Source: an uncultured Lachnospiraceae bacterium (lineage in GTDB: Bacteria > Bacillota > Clostridia > Lachnospirales > Lachnospiraceae). Taken from it: a stretch of 51,722 nucleotides of DNA. The notes beneath the pieces are model-generated. The model was not told the DNA's origin. It was given only the letters and a program-made list of their open reading frames with translations, and made no database searches. The stretch is taken from contig CAJTRU010000024.1 in NCBI GenBank assembly GCA_910579085.1, forward strand, positions 1-51,722, in the 5' to 3' direction. The translations under genes were made by a program, and so were the position numbers. Of this stretch, positions 25,694 to 33,649 are shown in pieces (position 1 is the stretch's first letter; each line of letters begins with the position of its first letter).

Positions 25694-26917
25694 ATGGGCC
25701 AGAAGACTGGTAAATTCTTTATAGTGGCATTAGTATTTTGCTGTATCATTTTGTCTGTTACAGGATGTGGCGAGGCAGAAAAAGAGTATAATAAGGCTGT
25801 AGAACTTATGGAAAACGGAAAATATGAGGATTGCCTTAAGCACTTTGCAGATGCAATTAAAAAAAATAGCGAAAAAGCAGAATATTACATAGCATATGGA
25901 ACAGCCCTTAACAGGACTGGGCGTTATAAGGAGGCTGCTGGCGAGTTTGGCAAGGCATACCAGGATACAGATAACCAGATATCAAGACAGAATAATAAAA
26001 GGCTTTATCTTGGGCAGGCTGTTGCGTATTATGGGATGGGTGAAAGCAAAAAAGCATTAGAAGCATGTGACAAGGCACTTAGTTATGGAAAAGACCAGGA
26101 CGTTGATATAAAAATCCAAAGCATTAAAGCTTCAGCAAAGCTGCTTATGGGAGATATTAGTGGTGCAGAGGGGATTTATAACGATATAATCAAGGAAGAT
26201 AGCAGCCAGGATGGCATATACCTGGCAAGAGGAAGGCTTTACCAGATGCAGGGGGAAGATGACAAGGCACTAGAGGATTATTCAAATGCCATTAAAGCTT
26301 CTGAAAAATGCTATGATGCTTATTTTGCAATATATGAGATTTATACACGCCTTGGGGATAACAGTAAGGCAGAAGATATATTAAAAAAACTGTCAGGACT
26401 GGAAATGGAGACTGCTGAAGAGCTTATGCAGCTTGGCAGGATGTATTACTACAAAGGTGATTATAAAAATGCAAAATCTAATTTTGACAAATCTGTAAAA
26501 GGTGGCTGCAATGAAGCACTTTATTATACTGGCATGGTTTATATGGCAGAAAAAGACTATAATACAGCAATAAGCAGGTTTAAAGAATATACAGGCACAG
26601 GAAGTACGGAGAAAGCTCCAGAAGCATATAACCAGATTGCAGGATGCTATATTGAACTGGAAGATTTTGAAAGTGCTTCTGCTTATATTGATAAAGGCAT
26701 GGAATTTGGAGTTACAAATGCGGGCATGGTTCTTGGAAGGAACAGGGTTGTGCTTTATGAGCGTACAGGAAAATATAAAAAGGCAAAAAAAGCAGCAGTT
26801 TTATATCTGGAAAAATATCCAGGTGACAAGGAAATGGAAAAAGAACTTGAATTTATAAAAACCCGTATTAAAACTATGCAACTAGCAAAGAATGATACAA
26901 AAGGTGAAAAGCAGTAA
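25694..26917 (+). CDS. TPR-repeat lipoprotein
   Basis: A 407-residue lipoprotein. The signal peptide ends in a lipobox VTGC (cysteine near residue 25), so the protein should be anchored outside the membrane. Almost all the rest consists of tetratricopeptide repeats; clear ones start at EKEYNKAVELMENGKYEDCL, at the YIAYGTALNRTGRYKEA segment and in several later copies up to about residue 390. TPR lipoproteins act as scaffolds for protein complexes; the partner is unknown. It follows the BlaI-type gene and ends 13 bp before the HflX start, so the three may share a transcript. Confidence 0.88.
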   Translation: MGQKTGKFFIVALVFCCIILSVTGCGEAEKEYNKAVELMENGKYEDCLKHFADAIKKNSEKAEYYIAYGTALNRTGRYKEAAGEFGKAYQDTDNQISRQNNKRLYLGQAVAYYGMGESKKALEACDKALSYGKDQDVDIKIQSIKASAKLLMGDISGAEGIYNDIIKEDSSQDGIYLARGRLYQMQGEDDKALEDYSNAIKASEKCYDAYFAIYEIYTRLGDNSKAEDILKKLSGLEMETAEELMQLGRMYYYKGDYKNAKSNFDKSVKGGCNEALYYTGMVYMAEKDYNTAISRFKEYTGTGSTEKAPEAYNQIAGCYIELEDFESASAYIDKGMEFGVTNAGMVLGRNRVVLYERTGKYKKAKKAAVLYLEKYPGDKEMEKELEFIKTRIKTMQLAKNDTKGEKQ

Positions 26918-26930
26918 AAGGAGGCAGGAA

Positions 26931-28184
26931 TTGGAAAATAATACATTTGAAACTGCAGAAAAAGAAGAAAGGCTTATACTTGTTGCTGTTGTAACATCAG
27001 ATGGGGACGAAACAATACAGTCGCTTGATGAACTGGAAGAACTTGGACAGACTGCTGGTGCTGTAACAGTTGCTAAAGTAGTACAAAACAGGGAAAAAGT
27101 CCATCCTGGGACATATATTGGCAAAGGTAAAATTGAAGAAGTCAGAAACCTTGTTTTAAACACAAATGCAGATACGGTTGTATGTGACGATGAACTGTCA
27201 CCAGCGCAGAACCACAATTTAGAGGAAGCATTAAATGTAAAAGTTATTGACAGGACAGTACTTATACTTGATATATTTGCAAAGAGGGCATCTACAAGCG
27301 AAGGAAAACTACAGGTAGAACTTGCACAGTTAAGATACAGGCTTTCACACCTTACAGGTGAGAGAAGCAATCTTTCACGTCTTGGCGGAGGCATAGGTAC
27401 AAGAGGCCCAGGTGAACAGAAGCTTGAAATGGACAGGCGTATTATCAAACAGAGAATAACACAAGTGCGCAAAGAACTTGTACAGGTAAAACACACAAGG
27501 GAGATTACACGTAAGAAAAGGCAGGAAAACCCTGTGCCATTAGTTGCCATTACAGGATATACTAATGCAGGCAAGTCTACTCTTTTAAATAAACTTACTG
27601 GTGCAGGAGTGTTATCAGAAAACAAACTTTTTGCAACACTTGACCCTGTTACACGCAAATACGAATTTGAAAATGGCGGGGAAATGCTCTTTACAGATAC
27701 TGTAGGTTTTATAAGGAAATTGCCACACCACCTTGTGCAGGCGTTCCGTGGGACACTTGAAGAAGCAAAATATGCAGATATAATACTTCATGTTGCAGAC
27801 TGTTCCAATCCTGATATGGATGCACAGATGTTTACCGTTTATGAAACACTTGATAAACTTGGCATAGGTGATAAAAAGATAATTACAGCATTTAATAAAA
27901 TTGATTTAGAAGATGGCGGTAATGTATTGAAAGACCTAAGGGCAGATAAAACAGTAATGATATCTGCAAAAAATGGAACAGGTCTTGAAGAACTTCTGGA
28001 GGTGCTTAAAGAAGCAGCCAAAGAAGGAAAACGGGTTGTAGATAAAACTTTTTCATATAATGAAGCCGCCAAAGTTAATGAAATACACAAAATCGGGCAG
28101 ATAATGGAAGAAGATTACAGAAATGAAGGAATATATATAAAAGCACAAGTCCCTAAAGAATATGTGTATATGTTTGAAAATTAA
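26931..28184 (+). CDS. hflX: GTPase HflX (ribosome-splitting factor)
   Basis: A 417-residue GTPase that binds the 50S subunit and rescues or splits stalled ribosomes. The N-terminal domain has the HPGTYIGKGK turn and the Gly-rich RGPGEQKLEMDRR segment specific to HflX. The G domain has G1 GYTNAGKST (209-217), G3 DTVGF and G4 NKID. The start is TTG at 26931, 6 nt after a perfect AGGAGG (26919-26924); the in-frame ATG at 26892 lies inside the previous gene and has no site. A UUG start with an ideal ribosome binding site is thus well supported. Confidence 0.94.
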   Translation: MENNTFETAEKEERLILVAVVTSDGDETIQSLDELEELGQTAGAVTVAKVVQNREKVHPGTYIGKGKIEEVRNLVLNTNADTVVCDDELSPAQNHNLEEALNVKVIDRTVLILDIFAKRASTSEGKLQVELAQLRYRLSHLTGERSNLSRLGGGIGTRGPGEQKLEMDRRIIKQRITQVRKELVQVKHTREITRKKRQENPVPLVAITGYTNAGKSTLLNKLTGAGVLSENKLFATLDPVTRKYEFENGGEMLFTDTVGFIRKLPHHLVQAFRGTLEEAKYADIILHVADCSNPDMDAQMFTVYETLDKLGIGDKKIITAFNKIDLEDGGNVLKDLRADKTVMISAKNGTGLEELLEVLKEAAKEGKRVVDKTFSYNEAAKVNEIHKIGQIMEEDYRNEGIYIKAQVPKEYVYMFEN

Positions 28185-28192
28185 GTAAAATA

Positions 28193-28215
28193 TAACAGGC
28201 TGTTTCAGCCTGTTA
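28193..28215. terminator. Bidirectional terminator between convergent genes
   Basis: TAACAGGCTG (28193-28202) and CAGCCTGTTA (28206-28215) form a perfect 10-bp stem with a TTT loop, flanked by A- and T-rich tracts. It serves hflX on the plus strand and overlaps the stop codon of the membrane protein gene on the minus strand. Confidence 0.8.
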
Positions 28216-28828
28216 TTATTTGAAAAAGTACGAATAAAACCAAAGCAATTACTGATATAAACGAAACAACAATTAATACTATAGCCAGAATAGTCATTTT
28301 TATATTTCTTTTTGCCTTAAAAGACAGGCAAATCACATCTATTACATCAAATGTAAAAAAGAACTGCAATATAATATGGAAAACAGCCATTCCTTTATAA
28401 ATCCGGCCTTCCCTTTGGGATAATACAACATATGAAATAGTGTAAGGTGAACCAAATGCAACAACAAGCCACCCTGCTGCACATAATATAAGTGCTATAG
28501 ATGTTCCTACCAGAAACATAGGAGGCACTGGTATTATAAAACCTGAAATAAAACTGCCAGCTACAAGAAAACCGCCAATAACAAAAAACGGAACCATGCA
28601 GTATTTAACTATAGCAGCCGATGTAATCATAATATCACGGTATTCTGGCTTACAGCAGCGTACACATACAACAATATTTAATATTCCAAAAATAAAAGGG
28701 GACAAGAACATTAAAGCATAAAGAGACCCTTTTTGCCCATTAAAAATATTTGAAAGTGCCAGGTATGAAGATATAACATATAAAACTGGAAATATGTAAA
28801 ATTTGCTAAGTTTTTTCATTTCTTCCAT
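28205..28828 (-). CDS. Polytopic membrane protein of unknown function
   Basis: A 207-residue hydrophobic protein with about six membrane segments, short polar loops and a SPFIFG motif near residue 45. No family is recognised. The start is ATG at 28828, 11 nt after AAAGGA; an in-frame TTG at 28837 is too close to that site. The next feature upstream is the palindromic block beginning at 28894, so its promoter must lie within or very close to those 66 bp. Confidence 0.7.
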   Translation of the reverse strand: MEEMKKLSKFYIFPVLYVISSYLALSNIFNGQKGSLYALMFLSPFIFGILNIVVCVRCCKPEYRDIMITSAAIVKYCMVPFFVIGGFLVAGSFISGFIIPVPPMFLVGTSIALILCAAGWLVVAFGSPYTISYVVLSQREGRIYKGMAVFHIILQFFFTFDVIDVICLSFKAKRNIKMTILAIVLIVVSFISVIALVLFVLFQIITG

Positions 28829-28893
28829 TATAAACAAAATCCTTTCATTCTTTTATGTAATTTATTATATTCATTATAACAGAGATGTGTAGT

Positions 28894-29373
28894 AATTTCC
28901 AGTTATCTTGTGTTATTGTAAAAACGGACGGTTTTTAGTGCCAGAGCCAAAATATTCCGTACAGGGGTACGCTCCCGCTTGGGCACAATGTCATTTAGTT
29001 AATGGGGATTGTTCAAAAATATCATATATTGTATAGGCTGGCAAATCCAAAGTGCCTTCCATGAACAAAGCACGCTTCCGCTTGAACTCGCACGCAATGG
29101 TGCATAAAGCCCCTATGTTCCTACGGAACATTTAATACAGGGCTTAAGCACCAGCGGCTTCGTACAGCTTGTTCATGTAAGCACATTTGGAATTTGCCAG
29201 CTAATCTCATCTTTGGCATTTTCCAAAAACATTTCTGCCAAAATCCTTAACTAAATGACATTGCGCTACGTAGTTAAAGTGCCCCTTTAACGGAATAATT
29301 GATGGCACCTGGCACGCAAAACCTGTCACCAGCAACATGCAATAAAACACAAAATAAAAAGACAACTGGAAAT
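28894..29373. repeat. Nested palindromic element, shell type B carrying inner module C (block 2)
   Basis: Outer arms are AATTTCCAGTTATC (28894) and the mirrored GACAACTGGAAAT (29361-29373). The B-shell words (GTGCCAGAGCC and AATATTCCGTACAGG on the left; GGAATAATTGATGGCA and CACCTGG on the right) follow. Module C occupies about 28984-29265. It has CATTTAGTTAA / TTAACTAAATG ends, GGCTGGCAAATCC (29036-29048) with GGAATTTGCCAGC (29189-29201), AAGCCCC (29107-29113) with GGGCTT (29140-29145), and a perfect tip ATGTTCC-TAC-GGAACAT (29115-29131). Module C is the same as in shell A of block 1. No protein is encoded. A spacer of about 92 bp, similar to 668-765 in reverse, leads to the next unit. Confidence 0.85.
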
Positions 29374-29465
29374 AGGTGGCGGGGAATGATTTTGCTAGTC
29401 ACTTATTATACAGTGTAATAATTACTGTTATATGGATATTAATACAAAAATAACACCACTGTACT

Positions 29466-29798
29466 TCCGTTTGTCTAAATCACCTTCCCCTTCACCATAA
29501 TTTCCAGTTATAGTATTTATTTTGCTTTTCTGTTGTGTTTTTTGTAGTTCTTATGGGTACAGCAGGTTTCAGGTGTTCCATCTAATATTATTCCATGACA
29601 GGGGCACTTCAGCACCGCCAGTGCTTGTATCCCGTCTTAAGTGCAATGGAGGAAACGTAAGTTTCATTCATTGCACAGGGATACTATGCACTGCTGCGTG
29701 GGCTGTCGTAGCGGAAGCGTGCCCTGGAATGGAATAATTTAGTGGAACACCAGAAACACTGCGTCCGTCCACCCCAAAAACAAGATAACTGGAAATTA
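29466..29798. repeat. Nested palindromic element, shell type A with its own hairpin apex (block 2)
   Basis: A TCCGTTTGTCTAAATCACC flank (29466-29484) leads into ATAATTTCCAGTTAT (29498-29512), mirrored by ATAACTGGAAATTAT (29784-29798). Shell-A words follow (CAGCAGGTTTCAGGTGTTCCA with TTATTCCATGACAGG on the left, given as two adjoining parts). The apex differs from other copies: GTATCCC (29627-29633) pairs with GGGATAC (29678-29684). The tip GTGCAATG-GAG-GAAAC (29641-29656) pairs with GTTTC-ATT-CATTGCAC (29661-29676). The unit ends about 80 bp before the ferritin-like gene. No protein is encoded. Confidence 0.8.
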
Positions 29799-29878
29799 TC
29801 TGCACATCTCCATGTAACCATTTTGTATAGTTTGTAATATAATACCTTATATGGATATTCCAGGAGGACTGTTTTATA

Positions 29879-30421
29879 ATGGAGAATGAATGTTTAACCA
29901 ATAACTGTAATTTTGCTGGCATAAGGCCTGCCATGCTGGATTTGCCTTACCCGCCAATACAGGTAACAGGAAAAAACCAGGCATATGCTAATTTGTTAAG
30001 TATTGATTATTGTGGTGCTGTATCTGAATTATCAGCAATCACACAATATATTAATAATGAGAACCGTTTATCATACAGTAAATGTTCTTTAGCAAAAACA
30101 ATTTTAGGTATTGCAATTGCTGAAATGATGCATTTACAGAAATTAGGGGAGCTGGTTTTCCTGCTTGGAGGGGATGTCAGTTTTACAGCAAAATACCAGA
30201 ATGGGGGAGCAAAACCGTGGACACCTGCATACTTGTCAATTCCTGATAATGCAAAGAACATGTTAATAGCAGATATAGAAGCGGAAAAAGCAGCTATAAA
30301 ACAATATAAGGTACATATGCAGATGATAAAAGATAATTGTGTAAATGCAGTTCTTGAAAGAATAATAAAGGATGAGGAATACCATATTATGCTGCTACAG
30401 ATTTTGTTAAAAGAAGTATAG
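29879..30421 (+). CDS. Ferritin-like (rubrerythrin/catalase-type) di-metal protein
   Basis: A 180-residue four-helix-bundle protein. The metal-ligand pattern of the ferritin-like superfamily is visible: E50 in SELSA, an E82-x-x-H85 pair (AEMMHLQ), E134/E136 (DIEAEK) and an E166-x-x-H169 pair (DEEYHIM). The N-terminal 30 residues contain CLTNNC and a Pro-rich stretch (DLPYPPIQ). There is no rubredoxin domain, so it is not a classical rubrerythrin. It could act in peroxide or oxygen defence or as a manganese-catalase relative; CotJC-like proteins share this style. GGAGGA precedes the ATG. It stands alone downstream of the palindromic block. Confidence 0.75.
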   Translation: MENECLTNNCNFAGIRPAMLDLPYPPIQVTGKNQAYANLLSIDYCGAVSELSAITQYINNENRLSYSKCSLAKTILGIAIAEMMHLQKLGELVFLLGGDVSFTAKYQNGGAKPWTPAYLSIPDNAKNMLIADIEAEKAAIKQYKVHMQMIKDNCVNAVLERIIKDEEYHIMLLQILLKEV

Positions 30422-30455
30422 CAGGTTAAAAATAGCAGATGTAATTTTATAATAC

Positions 30456-30484
30456 TTTACGCTTTCTGCGCTATTTGTTATAAT
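30456..30484 (+). promoter_or_regulatory. Promoter of recD2
   Basis: TTTACG (30456-30461), a 17-bp spacer and TATAAT (30479-30484) predict a start near 30491 and a leader of about 144 nt. Confidence 0.7.
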
Positions 30485-30579
30485 CCAAGTATGAAATATA
30501 CCTTATGGTACTGCTGGCATATGGAAATGGCATTAGGTGTTAGTTATCTCCTGGGGGTATATATGGTACAGATTGTGGA

Positions 30580-30612
30580 TGGCAGGTTTATCCATATGCT
30601 TTAAACCTGCCA
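30580..30612 (+). promoter_or_regulatory. Leader hairpin directly before recD2
   Basis: TGGCAGGTTTA (30580-30590) and TAAACCTGCCA (30602-30612) form a perfect 11-bp stem with an 11-nt loop, ending 22 nt before the recD2 start codon and just before its weak AAAGG site. There is no U-tract, so it is more likely to shape translation or RNA stability than to terminate. Confidence 0.55.
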
Positions 30613-30634
30613 GTAATGAAAGGCATGGGTTAAA

Positions 30635-32779
30635 ATGTTAAAAATCCGTTGTGTAGTAGAGCGCATTACATACCAGAATCCAGAAAACGGATATACTGTT
30701 CTTAAAACACGTGTTAAAGGATATAAAGAGCTTGTACCAGTAACGGGCAATTTATTAGACGTAAATGTTGGCTCTGTGCTGCTTGTAGAAGGAAACTGGA
30801 AGATAGACGCCAGGTATGGCAGGCAGTTTATAGCAGAAAAGTGGGAGGAAACGCTGCCAGCTACGGTTTATGGTATTGAAAAATATCTTGGGAGCGGGCT
30901 TATTAAAGGCATTGGCCCAAAGTATGCAAAAAAAATCGTGCAGGAATTTGGGACAGATACAATTTCTGTTATAGAAGATAATATTGAACAATTATTAAAT
31001 GTCGGCGGCATTGGCAGGAAACGTGTGGAAATGATACGTGAAAGCTGGGAAAAGCAGAAAGAAGTTAAGAATATTATGTTGTTTTTGCAGGAAAACGGGA
31101 TTAATACTTCATTTGCTGCAAAGATTTATGCCCATTATGGCAATAAGAGCATTGAAAAGGTTAAGGAAAACCCGTTTTGCCTTGCTGATGATATATGGGG
31201 TATAGGTTTTAAGACTGCTGATATAATTGCACAGAAGCTTGGAGTGGACAAGCAGGCATATATAAGGCTTAGGAGTGGCATTATGTATACGCTTGGTGAG
31301 CTTGCTGGTGACGGCCATGTGTATGCAGGCAAGGAGCAGCTTTTTTTAAAGGCGGCAGCGCTTCTTGATGCAGAAGAAGAGTATATTATAATGACTACAG
31401 ACCAGATGGTAAAAGACGGTGATTTAATACTGGAAGAAGATGCAATATACCTTCCGCCTTTTTATTATGCTGAAATTGGGACAGCTTCAAAGCTGGCCAG
31501 ACTGGCAGGAAAACCGCAGGACAGTACTTCTTTAACTAAATGCCAGGATGTATTTACAGATATTGGCAGCATAGAGGATAAATTAAATATAAAATATGAC
31601 CCGTTACAAGCAGATGCAATAAAACAGGCGTCAGTATCAAAAGTTATGGTACTTACAGGCGGGCCTGGCACTGGAAAGACTACTGTTACAAAAGGAATTA
31701 TTGCAATGTACCAGGAACAGGGTTTTAAAATATTACTTGCTGCCCCGACAGGCAGGGCGGCTAAACGTATGACAGAAGCTACAGGCATTGAAGCAAAGAC
31801 AATACACCGCCTGCTGGAATGTAAACCGCCAGAGGGTTACCAGAAAAACAATGAAAACCCGCTGGAAGGTGATGTACTTGTTGTAGATGAATGTTCTATG
31901 ATTGATATACTGCTTATGAATTCACTTTTAAAAGCAGTTCCAGAAAATATGAGGCTGGTATTTGCAGGTGATATTAACCAGCTCCCATCTGTAGGGCCAG
32001 GAAATGTACTACGTGATATTATTGACAGCGGCAGGTTTCCAGTAATAAGGCTTAATAAGATTTTCCGCCAGGCACAGAGCAGCCGTATAATAATGAATTC
32101 ACACCGTATAAATGCAGGAACAATGCCAGATATTTCTAATGGAAGGAATACTGATTTTTTCTTTATACAAAAAGAAACACCAGAACAGGCAGCGGAGGAA
32201 ATAGTAACACTTGTAAAATACAACCTGCCAAAGTATTATAAAATACCTGCATCACAGATACAGGTACTTGCACCATTGCAGCGTGGTACAGCAGGTGCGG
32301 CAAACCTTAATATTGTACTACAGGAAGCATTAAACCCTTCTGGTGCAGGAATAAGGCGGAGCGGCTATATATTCCGCCAGAATGACAAGGTAATGCAGAT
32401 AAAAAATAATTACGATAAAGAAGTATTTAATGGGGATATTGGCATAATAGAAAGAGTAAACCTTGAAGAGCGCACATTAATTATAGATTTTGATGGCAGG
32501 CATATTGAATATGAGGATATGGAACTTGACGAAATAGTGCTTGCATATGCCACAACAATACATAAAGCGCAGGGGTCAGAATATCCAGTAGTAGTTATGC
32601 CATTATTAATGGAACATTATGTAATGCTACAAAGAAACCTTGTATATACTGGCATTACAAGGGCTAAAAAAATACTTGTAATAGTTGGTACTAAAAAAGC
32701 ACTTGCTTACTCTGTAAAAAACCTTAAAGTTACAGAACGTAATACTATGTTAAAAGAAAGGCTGTGCCAGGATAAATAG
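30635..32779 (+). CDS. recD2: RecD2-type ATP-dependent DNA helicase
   Basis: A 714-residue SF1B helicase that moves 5' to 3' and works without RecBC. The N-terminal OB-like domain (about 1-85: IRCVVERITYQNPENGYTVL in part) and helix-hairpin-helix repeats (GIGPKYAKKI, LNVGGIGRKR, WGIGFKTADII; about 90-200) are RecD2-specific. Helicase motif I GGPGTGKT is at 342-349, motif II reads VVDECSM, and the C-terminal UvrD-like part ends with TIHKAQGSEYPVV and LVYTGITRAKK. The ribosome binding site (AAAGGCATGGG) is weak and next to a hairpin. A terminator overlaps the stop codon. Confidence 0.95.
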   Translation: MLKIRCVVERITYQNPENGYTVLKTRVKGYKELVPVTGNLLDVNVGSVLLVEGNWKIDARYGRQFIAEKWEETLPATVYGIEKYLGSGLIKGIGPKYAKKIVQEFGTDTISVIEDNIEQLLNVGGIGRKRVEMIRESWEKQKEVKNIMLFLQENGINTSFAAKIYAHYGNKSIEKVKENPFCLADDIWGIGFKTADIIAQKLGVDKQAYIRLRSGIMYTLGELAGDGHVYAGKEQLFLKAAALLDAEEEYIIMTTDQMVKDGDLILEEDAIYLPPFYYAEIGTASKLARLAGKPQDSTSLTKCQDVFTDIGSIEDKLNIKYDPLQADAIKQASVSKVMVLTGGPGTGKTTVTKGIIAMYQEQGFKILLAAPTGRAAKRMTEATGIEAKTIHRLLECKPPEGYQKNNENPLEGDVLVVDECSMIDILLMNSLLKAVPENMRLVFAGDINQLPSVGPGNVLRDIIDSGRFPVIRLNKIFRQAQSSRIIMNSHRINAGTMPDISNGRNTDFFFIQKETPEQAAEEIVTLVKYNLPKYYKIPASQIQVLAPLQRGTAGAANLNIVLQEALNPSGAGIRRSGYIFRQNDKVMQIKNNYDKEVFNGDIGIIERVNLEERTLIIDFDGRHIEYEDMELDEIVLAYATTIHKAQGSEYPVVVMPLLMEHYVMLQRNLVYTGITRAKKILVIVGTKKALAYSVKNLKVTERNTMLKERLCQDK

Positions 32780-32791
32780 GCACAGTCTTTT
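32762..32791 (+). terminator. Rho-independent terminator of recD2
   Basis: CTGTGCC (32762-32768) pairs with GGCACAG (32779-32785), followed by TCTTTTTT. It includes the last codons and the stop of recD2. Confidence 0.85.
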
Positions 32792-32800
32792 TTGCTTTTA

Positions 32801-33451
32801 TCAGAATTTTTCATATTTATGAATTGTTTCTATTATATCAAGATATTTCTGGATATCTTCTTTATAATATCCCATCTTGCTTAAATAATGGTTTTGCCAT
32901 AACTGGTTTTCCAGCAGGAAATAAGTACGTGCTACATCATATTCTTTTGGCCCGCGGCATACGTTTAAAAAATCAATAAGAACCAGCCTGCCATCTGGTT
33001 CCAGCAGTACATTGCCAGGGTGGTAGTCACCATGCAGTACATTTTTTCCATCAGGCAATAAGCAGATTTTGTTTTGCAGGTTGTATGGTATTTTGCCATT
33101 AGTTTTTAACTCCAGCATTTTGGTTAAAAAGTCTTTATATGATACAAGCCCTTCTGCATTGCTGTCCATTAATTTTATATGGCAGTTAGTGAATTCTTCA
33201 AATATATTGTTAATACCAAATTGTCCCCATATTGGGACACCATTAATTTTTTCATATATAATACCTGGCCTTCCATTAAGGTTTATAATTTCATATGGTA
33301 CAGGCATACATATTCCAGAATTTAAAAGTGCTGTAGCATTTTTAAATTCTAGTTCTGCATACATGTTTGGAATTCCAGGATAAAACAGTTTGCAGATTTT
33401 TCCTTTTCCATATTCAAAAACTTCTGCGGTATTTCCCTTTTTAATATCCAA
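32801..33451 (-). CDS. Aminoglycoside-phosphotransferase-like kinase
   Basis: A 216-residue protein of the APH/choline-kinase fold. The catalytic loop LHGDYHPGNVL (HGD-x4-N) and the metal-binding segment LIDFLNVCRGPKEYDVAR are clear; the N-lobe is short (about 90 residues). Such compact proteins occur as paralogous groups in Firmicutes and phosphorylate small molecules; nothing here proves antibiotic resistance. The start is a TTG at 33451, 9 nt after AAGGAG. It converges with recD2 and diverges from the HlyD-like gene. Confidence 0.82.
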   Translation of the reverse strand: MDIKKGNTAEVFEYGKGKICKLFYPGIPNMYAELEFKNATALLNSGICMPVPYEIINLNGRPGIIYEKINGVPIWGQFGINNIFEEFTNCHIKLMDSNAEGLVSYKDFLTKMLELKTNGKIPYNLQNKICLLPDGKNVLHGDYHPGNVLLEPDGRLVLIDFLNVCRGPKEYDVARTYFLLENQLWQNHYLSKMGYYKEDIQKYLDIIETIHKYEKF

Positions 33452-33563
33452 AATTACAGCTCCTTATTATATTATTTTTATTTATTATAACTTAAATTAT
33501 AAATTGTAGAAAATTATTGTCAATAACTTTTACTGGAAATCCTTTCACACTTTTATCAATTTC

Positions 33564-33580
33564 TGAACATTTTTTGTTCA
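33564..33580. promoter_or_regulatory. Dyad TGAACA-N5-TGTTCA upstream of the MacA-like gene
   Basis: A perfect 6-bp inverted repeat lies 70-86 bp before the exporter operon in the 198-bp divergent region. It may be an operator. No good -35/-10 pair was found next to it. Confidence 0.35.
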
Positions 33581-33649
33581 TAGTTTTCCAATAAAATGAA
33601 ATTATTACAGCAGTTGTTGTTTAATTAAAATTACCAGGAGGGGTTATTT

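Noticed and set aside
29522..29737. A 71-codon open frame in the second shell-A unit
   Set aside because: It is embedded in the palindrome, begins in the outer arm, and its translation shows no protein-like pattern.
30491..30604. A 37-codon frame in the recD2 leader that could be a leader peptide
   Set aside because: Its ATG falls at the predicted transcription start, it lacks a ribosome binding site, and part of it encodes the hairpin stem.
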